Below are positions 33,907-45,501 of a DNA stretch of 64,000 nt, piece by piece. The stretch spans positions 834,825-898,824 of the forward strand of contig BCHJ01000008.1 of the NCBI GenBank assembly GCA_001599615.1, written 5' to 3'. How positions within the stretch are numbered: the stretch's first letter is position 1; each line of letters opens with the position of its first letter. The translations under genes were made by a program, and so were the position numbers. The notes below the pieces were generated by a model. That model worked only from the letters and a program-made list of their open reading frames with translations, searched no databases and had not been told where the DNA came from. This DNA comes from Thielaviopsis euricoi. Its lineage: Eukaryota > Ascomycota > Sordariomycetes > Microascales > Ceratocystidaceae.

Positions 33907-33940
<34 letters not shown>

Positions 33941-34772
33941 AATGGCGTGTCTTGGGTGCATTTCTTTTTCTTGACTTCTCCGGTGCATTTCTCTAGATTT
34001 CTACAACTTTGGCTTCTTCTGCCATGATCGACTACTATACTAGGAACGACTGGGCTCCCCTTCCCGTACGTGGTAATTGTAACAGAGATCCAACCCAGTA
34101 TCTGGGCAGCTCAGCTCGTGGCGTCGTGCCTCAAACTCGGGAAACGGAACGGATATAATCCTGGCATGTTCCCTCGTTCGTCTTACGCGTCAAAAATATA
34201 ACCATAAAGTGTGCTCAGCCAGAGAGGAGAGGCTTGACAAGAAACTCAGCATGTCAAGGGAAGAGTGTCCTGTGTGTACAGTTACAACGGCTATTGCCAG
34301 TAGTTCTACTACTGTAGTGGCAGCAGTATCACGGCCTGAAGACCGCAGAGAGACTCCTCAAAGCTGGATCCGCATATATATTGGATACGGAGGTACAACC
34401 TCAATATACAAAAGTACGGTCGACGCAACAGGCTGTGGCCGAAGCAGGCGCTCTTTTATAGCTTTGTGCTTTTGCTCGTTCAGCTTCTTCAGCTCTGGCG
34501 AGCGGGATGGGGCTTACATGGTATGATGTAAACAGCTTTTGACACAATAAGCCAAGAGTAAGGGGAGGTGTGTGGGATGGATGTTTTTGGACAGGAGAAG
34601 AAAAGAAAAGCCCATGGATGTGCAGAAGCTGGACGCCGCAGCCCCTCCCACTCCCACATGGTCGTCTATCTTGGCCCGACAAACAGGCTCGTCGCCGCGG
34701 TGGGGGGTTTTTGAAAGCACAATATAGTGCAGTGCCAGTTGAGTAGGGTGTCTCATGGAAGCGAGTTCCAAA

Positions 34773-34804
<32 letters not shown>

Positions 34805-35894
34805 GAAAAGGAAAACATGCAGCCGGCCAGCCGTAGCGAGACGGTCTTTTGGTTTCATCACAAACACCCCGTTTTTCCTATTCAGGAAACTGGCGCCATC
34901 CACCACGGGGCCTGTGTTGTATCTTTCATTCCTATTTTCCTCTTGTGAATTTTTTTTTCTTATCTTGTTGTTTGATGAAGAAGAGAGGGAGAAAGAAAGG
35001 TACTCTGTTGTAGTACTAGTAAAGCACGAAATCCAAAATAACACGGCGGATTAGATAAAGACTGACTGTCCTTAGGCGTATCTTTAGCACGCTGGTGCAT
35101 CACTACTTGGGAGCTGATGTGAAAGAAGGCAAAACGGGCTGTGACTACTAGAACTTAAAAAAGACACCAACAAAAACGCCCTTTTGCTTCATTCTTTTTT
35201 TCTTTGTGCCACCTAAACAAGGACGGTATCAGACTGTACTCCAAAATGTGCAGAGCCGCCCCTACTTTTATTATTATTATTATTTTTTTTTTTTAAAAAA
35301 AAGGGCCTAGAATAATAAGATGCTGCAAGCGAGTGTGAGGACGGCGTGGGATTTCTTTTTCTTCTTTGCTGCATGTGTGCATCGCGGTCGCCGAGTGGTG
35401 GTGGTTTATACGATATACGAAGAGTGTTTTCTCTTTCTTTTTTTGAAAAAAAAAAGAAAATAAATAAATAAAATGTTACATATATCTGCCCTTGTGTACT
35501 TGAACAAGTGGTAGCCGCACGACAGAAAATAAGAATTTTTCATGATCTCGTGTGAGACTTGTGATACTACAGACCATTAAATGATCCAAGAGGCCCGAAT
35601 AGTGACAAAAAAAAGGTAACTATTCACTGGACATGACTTTCTATCAGCACTGTAAAACAGTAACTGAAATACCATGCCCACAGTAATATAAGCTAGACAG
35701 TTCATTCTCCAATGAGAGAAACATCGAGTCAACATTGTCGAGGCTGTTTTGTTCAGCTTCAAAGTTGGTTAATAAGCAAAAGGCACCATAGTGCTAACAA
35801 GTGAATAGTTAGTGGACTTGATGATCACGATTGTGTCAAATATCGTTGTGTGGTGAGGGCGACAAGGTGCCAAAAAAAAAGTTCAAAAAGAAAT
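33462..35894. other. SET1 3' flank, gene-poor
   Basis: T-rich 3' UTR-like sequence to about 33900, a 32-T tract at 33908-33939, then mixed sequence with A-runs (34784-34804). No coding sequence supported. Confidence 0.5.
35885..35889 (-). terminator. Pol III terminator of tRNA-Thr
   Basis: TTTTT on the minus strand 5 nt past the tRNA 3' end, with a second 9-T run at 35872-35880 as backup. Confidence 0.7.
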
Positions 35895-35966
35895 GCCTTC
35901 AAGCGGATTTGAACCGCTGACCTCGACATTACTAGTGTCGCGCTCTGCCAACTGAGCTATGAAGGC
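35895..35966 (-). tRNA. tRNA-Thr (anticodon AGT)
   Basis: 72 nt, no intron. Acceptor stem GCCTTCA pairs with TGAAGGC; D arm GCTC/GAGC; anticodon stem CGACA/TGTCG closes the loop CTAGTAA, anticodon AGT (IGU after editing, decoding ACU/ACC/ACA); T arm AGCGG-TTCAAAT-CCGCT. The A box (TAGCTCAGTTGG) and B box (GGTTCAAATCC) are intact. It is the only RNA gene I find in about 10 kb. Confidence 0.96.
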
Positions 35967-37104
35967 TGTGTTTCTTGAAAGTCGCAAAGGTAGTAGAAAC
36001 TATAAAGAAAACAAACCACGGCGAGCGACATGACTGCATGAAAACGTGGTGTCCTTCAACACACAAACACTCCATGGATTGATTCATGCAACACATCCGG
36101 CTCATCGGCAGACCCGCATTTTTCTTCTTTTCGGAGGGGTGAAGGACACCATAGTGCAGGCCAGCGTTAATTCATGCTGTGTAACAATGAAAAAATAAAA
36201 CAAATGAAAGGTTTACATAAAGTTTATTGGCTGCAGACACAGACTTTTTTTTTTATCTTTATAAAAAAAAAAGTTCTAATCAAGGCAAACAAAGTCTTCG
36301 TGGCGTCCACTCAGAGACCAGAACAGAAATACAAATAAATATAAAAATACAAATGCAAATACTGCATGTGGCACCAAAATGTGCTTGGATCATCTCGTGA
36401 GGGAAGAAGAGAAGAGAAGAGGGAGAGAAAGAAAAAGAACAGCACAGGCAAGAGTTGGCACGGGTGTTATGTAAAGCGTATGTTGTAAGTACTTTTTCTT
36501 TTTTGTGACAAGGACTAGAATTTCAAGTATTTTTGTTGGTTTAGCTGAGTGGACAGAATTCCTTTTTGCGGTCTCCAGCTGAGGCTATACCAGTACAGTA
36601 ATATAATTTTTTTTTATATTCAGTTATAGAACTGAGTGGCAGATTCCGAATTGAAGCACAGCATGAAGTGTGCGTGGCACAAAGACGGAGCAGAACACAA
36701 AGCACATTTATCCTCCCCCCAAACCCGTATCACTAATCACGACAGGAACTGTTTCCCTTTTTCTTATTTTATCTTTGCCCTTCTACTTTATATTACAAGA
36801 CCAGCTGAAGTACATCTCCGGGTAAATCCAGACCGTTTGTTTGGTTTCTATTACAGCTTCTCGCCGTTCGCCCCCTAGTAGAGTTGATCTGGCCTCTTAG
36901 GGCGCTATTGAACGCCAGATTTGGGTGTACGCGTGCGTGTGTATGTGCATTGCATATCGCCTGCCATTCCAGATGCCAGCTCCATCTATATTCTTTTTTC
37001 GGCGTGGGAAAGAGCAGAAGATGCGCCACCAAGACTCAGCTAGGAGACTTGCTAGAGTGGGATTCACAACGCAGGTCGGGGGAGCAAAGTCATCCACCGA
37101 CAAG

Positions 37105-37124
37105 CTGGGCTGGGCTGGGCTGGG
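37105..37124. repeat. CTGGG tandem repeat (4 copies)
   Basis: Four perfect CTGGG units. A similar 3-copy block is at 25094-25108. Confidence 0.8.
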
Positions 37125-37588
37125 TTGAACTGGTGCTGACAGAAACAGAAACCAGCAAGTAGAGTTGGGCTGTGTAATGCGCGATAAGGTGGGTAGAAAG
37201 GTGGATACACGCCCTGGCGGCGCCTTGTCTTGCCTTCTTCTTGAGCGCAGTATACGTGCCCGATAATCACACTTTAGTTTTACGGGGAGGTTTCCTAGGC
37301 AGCCTGCTAACGCCTTCTCCAGGCACAAAACCACAAGTGGGATATTCCCAAAGACCTGGAATATGTGGTGTCAGTGACGTAGTATCAGAGCCGGGCAAGG
37401 CTTACTAACGTATGTATGTACATGCGGAATTTTGTAGTTCTTTTTTGAGAGCAGTGTTGAATCCCGCAAGGGTGTGTACAATAGGTAATTTCTAATGGAA
37501 GTCTTTTTTCTAGAGAGAAAAAAAAAAAAAAAGCAACGGTAAACGGCGACCACATCTGAACTTCAGTTACCGCCCTGTTGGTCCTGGA

Positions 37589-37590
<2 letters not shown>

Positions 37591-37642
<52 letters not shown>
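37591..37642. repeat. 52-nt poly-A tract
   Basis: Uninterrupted A run followed by AAGAAAAGAAAG-like sequence. Confidence 0.9.
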
Positions 37643-37644
<2 letters not shown>

Positions 37645-38920
37645 AAAGAAAGAAAACCGCACAGCACTAACCTAAGACACAGGAACTTCACACATCATCC
37701 CGTCGCACTCTATAGGCCGGTCCATCTGTCTCTGTAGCCTTGTCGGCGGTTACTTGTCACCGACCAACAAATACAGACAAGTCCTAGACCGAGAGTGGCG
37801 CTCTGCGGTAGGTCGTACGTAGTAGATTGCTACAATACACACCCCAGCAGGATATTTTGCTAAAACATTAAATATAGGGCTAAAACCTCACCGGGCTATA
37901 GAAGAGGCCGTTGCATATTGTGGGGGTATATTGGAAGGGAAGGGAAGTACAGGGCAGGGCAGGGCAAGGCAGGACAGGGCGACCGGCAATGTAACATCGG
38001 CGGGATAGAAAGTATGTGTGTCATGGATATGATATACGAGAATCAGACAGGACGGGCAGCAGAGTCCGAGAAGTCCAGATGTGTACGCATGGGGTAATAC
38101 TACTGGTATTGGTAGGTACAGCCAAAGCCGCCTCAGCACGGCGTCCAGGCCCCTCAGAATAGTGGACAAGATGCCATTCTTTGGTCGTAGCAGAGCACAC
38201 CCCCGGTCAATCTTGCAGCAACTCTTGCGGCACCGAGCCGAGCAGCCGGGCCTTGTGGCAGAGCTTCTTGATGTAGTTTAGTGTCTAACTGTTATTAGAA
38301 GTGGTCGTAGTAAAACCCATGTATGTAATACAAAACACCAATAGAGAAAGAAAGAAGAACATAACGACATGGCAATGAGAAAAGAATGACCCGTTTGCTG
38401 GCCCGTCCGGACTCTAAACGGGCGGCATTTCCGGAACGAAGGAATTATGCACTCAGGTTTTGGGGTGGGGGGAGGGGGAAGTTTGGTTTGTTGGTTTGAA
38501 CAACATTTTTTTATCTTTAACGTGACAGAGAGCGTGCATGTGTCGGTCAAGCTTTGATATGAAGTATAGCAGTAGAGTAGAGTAGGTAGAGTAGAAACTA
38601 GCCATATTAGGGTTTCGTTTCGCTGGGGTACCTCTAACGGGCATCGCCTGGCCTGGCGTCTTGCCAGGATTAGAATGTAACGCTGTTCTTAGGTTCCTGT
38701 GCCGGTGTTGGACTATCTGTATGGATGGATGAATGGCATGCCAGAGACGAGTAATAATAACAACAGGCAAAATAAACAACCCCCTGGTCCCTTTTTTGAC
38801 GGACAGGCTCAAGACAGGATGAATGAGAGACACTTAATATAGCTCCAGGGTTACAGTGGGAATTGAAGCCCGGCAGCTACAAGAGCCGATGGGGATCTCA
38901 ATGCGCTTAAGAGAGGGCTG

Positions 38921-38950
38921 TAGAGTAGAGTAGAGTAGAGTAGAGTAGAG
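38921..38950. repeat. TAGAG tandem repeat (6 copies)
   Basis: Six perfect TAGAG units, with looser copies around 38571-38595. Confidence 0.85.
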
Positions 38951-41051
38951 TATTGAGTGAAGAGTGGTAGTACCGTCAATCTGTAATGGCATTTCCTGAG
39001 AGTACAAGCGAGCGATATTCTTTTCTCTTCTCTTCTTCTTTGCTGCCTGAGGTTACCCAAACTACTGGGTTGATGTTGCTAAATCGAGGATGGAAAACAA
39101 ACAAGTCACGAAAAGAGGACGCTTAATATAGACGTCGCGAACGGCACAGAATAGACGAGGTAAACACACGAAAAGGAGGAAAAAGGAAACAAGAATCATA
39201 TTCACGTCATTCATTCGAGACTTTCGGGAGGCCCGCAAGACATAAAAATGGACGTTACATTTAGTAAAGAGAAAAAAAAAAGAAGCCGGTGAAAAAGAAC
39301 ACGATGTTTTATTTTTGTGAAAAGATAGAAAAAAAAATAGTCTACCGGAAATTTTAAAGAGGGAAAAAAAAAAGACAAAAAGACCCTTGTTTTGGGTTTG
39401 TGTTGTGGGTTGTGGGTTCGTGAGAAAGAAAGAGAGAAGAAAAAAAAAAAAAACTCGCATACGGAAATGACTTGGCTCGGCAGTTTGTCATGGAAAGAAC
39501 AGAAAGAAGCGCGCAGACCAGAACGTGCCTGCTTGCTTGCATGTTGACACGACTGACTGAAATAATCATCATAGAAAGCACTCTTACTACTATATTCGAG
39601 GATCAAGAGACACTTGGATCGGTAGAGGGACAGAGTTAGTTTGACGTCATGCTTTTTTGGGTAATTTACGTACTACAACAAGGCGCAAGCTATTAGTTTA
39701 AACGGGGATGCTGCTGCTGCTGTTGTTGTCTTGGTCATCGACTCATGATCGGTTGACAGCCCTGTTTATTTTCATTCCAGAGCAGCACTTTTTTTTTATC
39801 CTTTCAGCTGACATTGTACTCAGAGAAAAAAAAAAGAATTTCAACATCAAGAATCCAAGTCTCTCGTCATGTAACAAAAAGCTTGTGCACGATAAAGCAT
39901 TATCGGTCTTCCAAAAAGACGCACCTTCCTCGCCGAACGAGACATTTAATTTTTTTTTATCTTAAAATCTTTCTCGTTCTTTCTTTTTTTTCTTCAAACT
40001 GATTGTTCTTGCCTAATCAAGAGTTGCTTGAATGTTTGTTGGTTGTTGCCCTCCCAAAAGAGACCCCGAGAGACTTGGTTTTTATTTTGGCACTTGGCAC
40101 TTGCACTCTATTCTTTTTTTTTTTCTGCTGTTCTTTTTTCGTACCTGCCGACTCATTTACCGGCATCCAACTTGGTTTTAGCTACACACACAAGGAAAAA
40201 AAGAACAACAGATTAAACTTCAATGCGACCCTGTTTTCTCTCTTTCTCCCACTCTAAAGAAGAAAATAAATGAAAAAATCCTCCATAAATCTATTCATTG
40301 CTCAAGATAACTAATCATCCTCTGCTGCTCCCGCCCAGGAAATCCCAATCCTTCCTGATATGCCTATTTTGAAGCACGCCGGTGATCTTTGACATCTGCC
40401 TTGTTTCTCTCTATTTCTCATCCTCCGATCTATTTTTTTCTTTTCCTTGTTGTCCATAGGAAACCGACTTCTACTGTTGTTTATTCCAGAAATCCCACTC
40501 CTCCTTTCCTTCCGAGCCATATCTATTACACTCTACTTCTACTCTCTCCTCCAACCTCACACACATGAGCCCCACGCTGCTCTGTGCTTCTTCCATCATT
40601 TATTCGTTCGTTCCCTTTAGGGCTCGCGCTGTTCCAGAGGTTTTCCTTGTTTGTTTGCCTTGTTCATGCCTACTTCTCGATCTGGACTAGACACCAAGTC
40701 ATAACAGTTTTTTTAGTAATTCTATCCTTATGCTGTTCAAGTTTCTACTGCCGTCCCCCCCCCCCTTTGATCAGTGTGAGTGTGTGTGTTCTGTCAGACA
40801 CACTCGGCGCATTAAAACACAATAATATGATATGTCCCAGAACTCACGACATGCCTACTCTTAATATGCTACACATATAGGCCCCTTTTACTTTTTTTTT
40901 TTTTTTTCATTTCCATATCCAAATGTCCATCCAGGTCCTTCATATCGAGCACTACTTTTCTTCCTAACCTACCAAAAAGTGCAAGGGACTACCAAGTCAA
41001 GTTCTAGATCCTCCCGGCGCTTTGGTTGCACGCCATCGTTAAGTGTCTTTT

Positions 41052-41054
<3 letters not shown>

Positions 41055-41087
<33 letters not shown>
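41055..41087. repeat. CT microsatellite
   Basis: About 16 CT dinucleotides within the pyrimidine-rich leader-like region. Confidence 0.85.
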
Positions 41088-41090
<3 letters not shown>

Positions 41091-42630
41091 GCTCCATCTC
41101 TCTACCCTCAAAATCACTCGTCCTTTGGGATTCCAAACTAGCCTCGGAAAGTTTCTATTGCTTTCCTACATACCAAAGTGCACACTCACTCTTTTTTCTT
41201 CTCGTCAAAATCAATACTAGAAAGAAAAAAAGAATTACGTCAACTCTTTTTTTGCTCGCTTACCAAACTTTGTAATCTGGCTTGCTCTGTTCGTCGCCGT
41301 GATGTTCCGACATTCGTAATACCAACTCCTCTTATATACGTATTTATGTATGTACCATATCTATGATCCAAATGTGCTCCGCTACAAAATGATGGAAGCT
41401 CCCTATTCGCCCCCGAATCTCTTCAAGTCTTGCTTTGCTTGCTACACAAGTCTACCAAACCACCCCTCCATTCTCCATTCTCCCGCCCTGTCGAAACGTC
41501 ACCCTTTTTTTTAGGCTTTGCCGCTGTTGCTTTTTTTTCTTCTCTCCTTGTGTTCACTCTCAGCTCATCTTGCCTACTGGCGTGCATTTTTGTCTAGACT
41601 CCCTTGCATAATTGTTTCTTTGATTATTCTTCTTTTTATTCTCTTCCCTTTTGGCTTGGTTGCTGCTGCTACAACACAACACAACACAGTAGCGAGAGCA
41701 GCTCGTGTTTCTATTCGGAGAACGCGCCCTTTCATATTTTCCGGGTCTGCTCCGACTATTACTACAACTGCCTGACCTTTTTTTTTTTTCGTTCGTTCTT
41801 TTTCTTGTCTCACCGTGAACTCATCTCTTGTGTCTTTGTCTTGCCATTGGTGATCTGGAAACGGGCAGAAATAGAAAACAAGAGTTCCTCCTCCCTCGCA
41901 ACCTTCCCAGCAGTTGCGTCTGCAAAGCCTTGGAGCCTTCTTCTGCCTGACTTGCTTCTTACACTTACTTGTGCTCTCTTGGAGACGTGCTATATATAAG
42001 AGGCAACCCCAATCAAGACAAGACAATTCAAGCCGCAAGTGTGTTTCTTTTTTGGCACATACTAAAGTGCATACACACGTACAATTACTTTTCTTTTGCC
42101 TTTCTCTCATCTTTGTTCAAGTTGTATTCTACACTTTTTCCTGTCTCGGTTCTTTTTTCTTTTATAACTTTCTTCATTTTTCCTGTTGGAACCCAACGTT
42201 GCATTCCCACTTGTTCTTTTTTTCCTTTAATTTTTTTTGGTTCCTTTTTTATTTTCTATTCTTGCATTATCCTGCAGTCTCCCGTCATTGACATAATTCT
42301 CTTTAATCCTTCATTTTATACCTTTTTCTTTTTTTTTTTTTCTATTTCTCTTTTTTTCTTTTCTCAGTGGCACAGCTTTGTTTAACCTTCAGCTTCTCTT
42401 GTCCTTTTCTTTTCTTTTTTTTTCTCTCTCTTTCTTCTTCCATTCTATTGTTGAAGCAAGAATCCTCTTTCTTGGACCTTTTATTTCTTTTTTATTTATT
42501 TACTGTTTTTTTTACCGGGATTTTCAGCTCTCTTTATTCTTGCGTTTCTTTCTTTTTTCCCTCAGCTTTCACTTCACTTTCACCTGGCAAGCTCGGCCCC
42601 AAAAGCCGTCTTATATCAGACAATATCAAA

Positions 42631-44701
42631 ATGGCAACTGCCAATTCAACTCCGCCTCCATTTCAGGTATGTTACTGGTAATATATGAGCCCGTATTGGT
42701 ACAACAATTTATCAACGCCGGTATGGTATATTGTTTATTTTATTGTACGGGTATCATGCTTTTTTCTTATTCCAGCTCCCCGTCACGTCTTTTCCCCCCC
42801 CCTGGGTCAATCAACTGCCTTCCATATTAACTTAACACCCTTGTCATTTATCATGTCTATTCTATCCATTTTGTACCCCCTTCTTTCCATTTTTCTCCGT
42901 CTGGTTTTCCTGTACCTGCTCTGAATTGCATTGCATGCCATTCTTTTTTTCTGCCGCCCAGTCAGCTGGGAATTGCTCCCTCCAAAGTCGTCTCAATATA
43001 CCAATTCAGCAGCTGTTTTATTTTTATCGTTCTTTCCTTCTTCTCTTCTTTTTTTTTCTGCTTTGCCCTCCTTCCCGATCCACACAGATCTACCACACCC
43101 CCCCTCCCCCCTCTCTTTGATTTTCTTTCTCATTCTTTCTTTCGCTCGTGACAGGCGGGAGTGCGGCCGGGGTAGTTTCCAGCTGTATATAGAAAGTAGC
43201 AAATACAGCTGTTCTAGTGTACCATGTTATTCCCTTCCCTTCCCTTCCCTTTCCCTCCCACTCCCAAACGACACGCCTTGTACAAGTAAAAACAGTATAC
43301 AGTACAACCATGGTGGGTGGGGGGTATGGAGTAGGAAATCTTGGGGCCTTCTCGTGTGGCTGTCGGTTTTTTTTTAGACTTTATTTTATCTCAATTTTTC
43401 TGTTGATCTTCTTCTCCCCATCCACCAAACTCAGCCGTCACAGTCCTCTGCCCTTGTTTTTTTTTTTTATCATGTCAAGCTAGACGCAAAGCTTTCTTGC
43501 TGAAGCAGGAGGGTAAAAAAAAAAGAAAGAAAGAAAACAGGGAGGGTAGACGTATCCATGCAGATTTACCCAAATGCTACCATACATACACCATGACACA
43601 CAACCCAACACCTATGAAGTACAGTGCTTGCTGTAAACTACTGCACCCACTCTATTACAAGCCAAGCACACGAGGCAGCTGCTGGTCATAGTGCGTGTAA
43701 GTAGGTACTTGGTACTAGTACTACTATGGCAGTCAGTCACTTCTTCCGGAAACGAATGAATCTCAACTTACTCTGTACCTGCCTACATTACCTTACCTGT
43801 CCGCCCTACTTCATCTATGCCGCGCCCTCCCAATATATATTAAGGCACATTCCGTTTTGTTATTCCTGTTCCTGTTCTTGTTTCTTGTTCCTGCCTCCAT
43901 CACCACCTCTCCCATCTGATATCAGCGTCTGATATTACTCCCTCTTTCCTTTTATAACTTCTCTCGATACCTGATAACCCACCTTTTCTTTTCTGCCCGC
44001 TCTCTCTTTCTTTTCTTTTTGGTTATATTGCAACAACCACCATGGCTGACAGTTTCTCTCTGATGGCACAGCCTTTTCTCGGCAACGGTGACATCTTTGA
44101 CTGGCACGCCAAATTCCAGTCCTGCGTGCATTACTTTCTCGACGTCGCCCAATACACCAGCCCCGTACAGGCCGTTGCCGCCTACGTCAACATCCAGCTC
44201 CCCTTCCAGCGCCCGCACCAGATCCTCTCGTCCACGCAAACCATCCAAACCACCAGCCCCTCCTCTGTATCTCCCGGTCCCGGTCCCGCCACCGGCGGCA
44301 GCGGCTCTCCGCCTCCACGCCCCGGCGTTCCCGTGCCGGCTGCCTACGTCGCCATCGTGCCCTATATCCGCCGGCTGGTGGCCACGGGCTTCGATGTGCC
44401 CGGCGTGCTGCATGGCTTCTTTGGCGACGACTGGACCCAGGGCGTCGGCCCGCTGCAGCAGGCCGAGCGCCAGAATTATCTGTTTGCGGCAAAGAGCGCT
44501 TCGTGGCTGAATGTCAAGGCCGACTACGATATGGAAGATGGCCAGACTATCCCATTCATGCGTCCCTTGAATGCTACTGAGGACGAAATTGAAAGCGCAG
44601 AGGCAAGATGGAGCGAGTGGTTGGCTATGCAAGATTGGATGGTTGGGCCGCGGGCACCGCAAGTCGCACATGCCCGAATCAAGCGGGAACGAGAGTTTTG
44701 A
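42631..44701 (+). CDS. Conserved fungal protein of unknown function, two possible first exons
   Basis: Main exon 44042-44701 gives 219 residues from the ATG at 44042 (MADSFSLMAQPFLG). It contains DIFDWHAKFQSCVHYFLDVA, YTSPVQAVAAYVNIQLPFQR, a Pro/Ser/Gly linker, then YVAIVPYIRRLVATGFDV, GFFGDDWTQGVGPLQQAERQ, NYLFAAKSASW, PFMRPL and WSEWLAMQDWMVGPRAP. I recognise these blocks from a widespread ascomycete family without an assigned function. Alternative start: ATG at 42631 in good context encodes 12 residues (MATANSTPPPFQ) and ends at a GTATGT donor (42667). The acceptor GCACAG at 44071, with a CTGAC branch 20-odd nt upstream, joins it in phase at Pro (44072) and removes MADSFSLMAQ. That form has 221 residues and a 1405-bp intron. 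Both starts may be used. Confidence 0.85.
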
Positions 44702-45501
44702 GTTTTCTGTTTTCTGTTTTCCGTTTTCCCCCTCATCTCTCTTCCCTCGTCCTTTCATTCTTCGTTTTCATCATCATCATCATCGCTTTATTCTCATTCT
44801 CATCTTTCCCCTTCTCCATCATCATGTTTCTGCCCCTTCTTACGGCCGCTAATCACATCACGTCTTGCTTTTAATCATCTTTCAGTGTCTATTTTCTTTT
44901 TTCCTCAGTTTGCTTTCTTTATTTTCTCTTTTATTTCTTTTGTCTTCTTTCTCTCTTTCTCCTTCTGTTGGTATAATTATTTGTGTTGGAAAATACTTCT
45001 CTTGGCGTGGATTTCAGTATTTGCATACATGAAGTTCGCAGGGGTTTCGATCTTCACCTCCACCCCCGTGAAAAGAATACACGCGTCGATAGAGCGTCAA
45101 CTTCATGCAGCTACTGGTATCATTAATATTCTGAATAAAATTACTATTCTCTCTGTCTATAATCAACTTGTATAGCAAACAACAATGGCTTGCTGAGATC
45201 AATGCTAACAGAGCTCTATAAATTAAAAAACGGAAACATAAGACAAACCGGCCTTAGATAATATAAAAAGGTAGCCATCTGGTAGGCGACGAAAAAAAAA
45301 GAAAAAGAAGAAAAAAGGAGAATAAAACAAAAGGCTGATACTCCAATAAAATGAATCAAATATATGCACCATAGATCCCGCAATTAAAAACAAGAAAAGA
45401 AAAAGGGTTTCACCCAAGAAACAAGCTCACACATGGCCGTATAAAGAGATGATGGCATGTATAAGATGTTATCACTCAGGTGATTTTCCCAGACGAAGCC
45501 G
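44702..45501. other. Convergent 3' region
   Basis: T-rich then A-rich on the plus strand, as expected of two converging 3' UTRs. No gene seen. Confidence 0.6.

Larger units (their letters stand above)
35967..42630. other. Long gene-poor region upstream of the unknown-function gene
   Basis: No protein gene is supported. It holds a 52-A tract (37591-37642), short pentamer repeats (37105-37124, 38921-38950), a CT run (41055-41087), and a composition switch near 39.65 kb from purine-rich to pyrimidine-rich on the plus strand. The pyrimidine-rich part (39.7-42.6 kb) resembles an unusually long 5' leader of the next gene. Confidence 0.5.
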
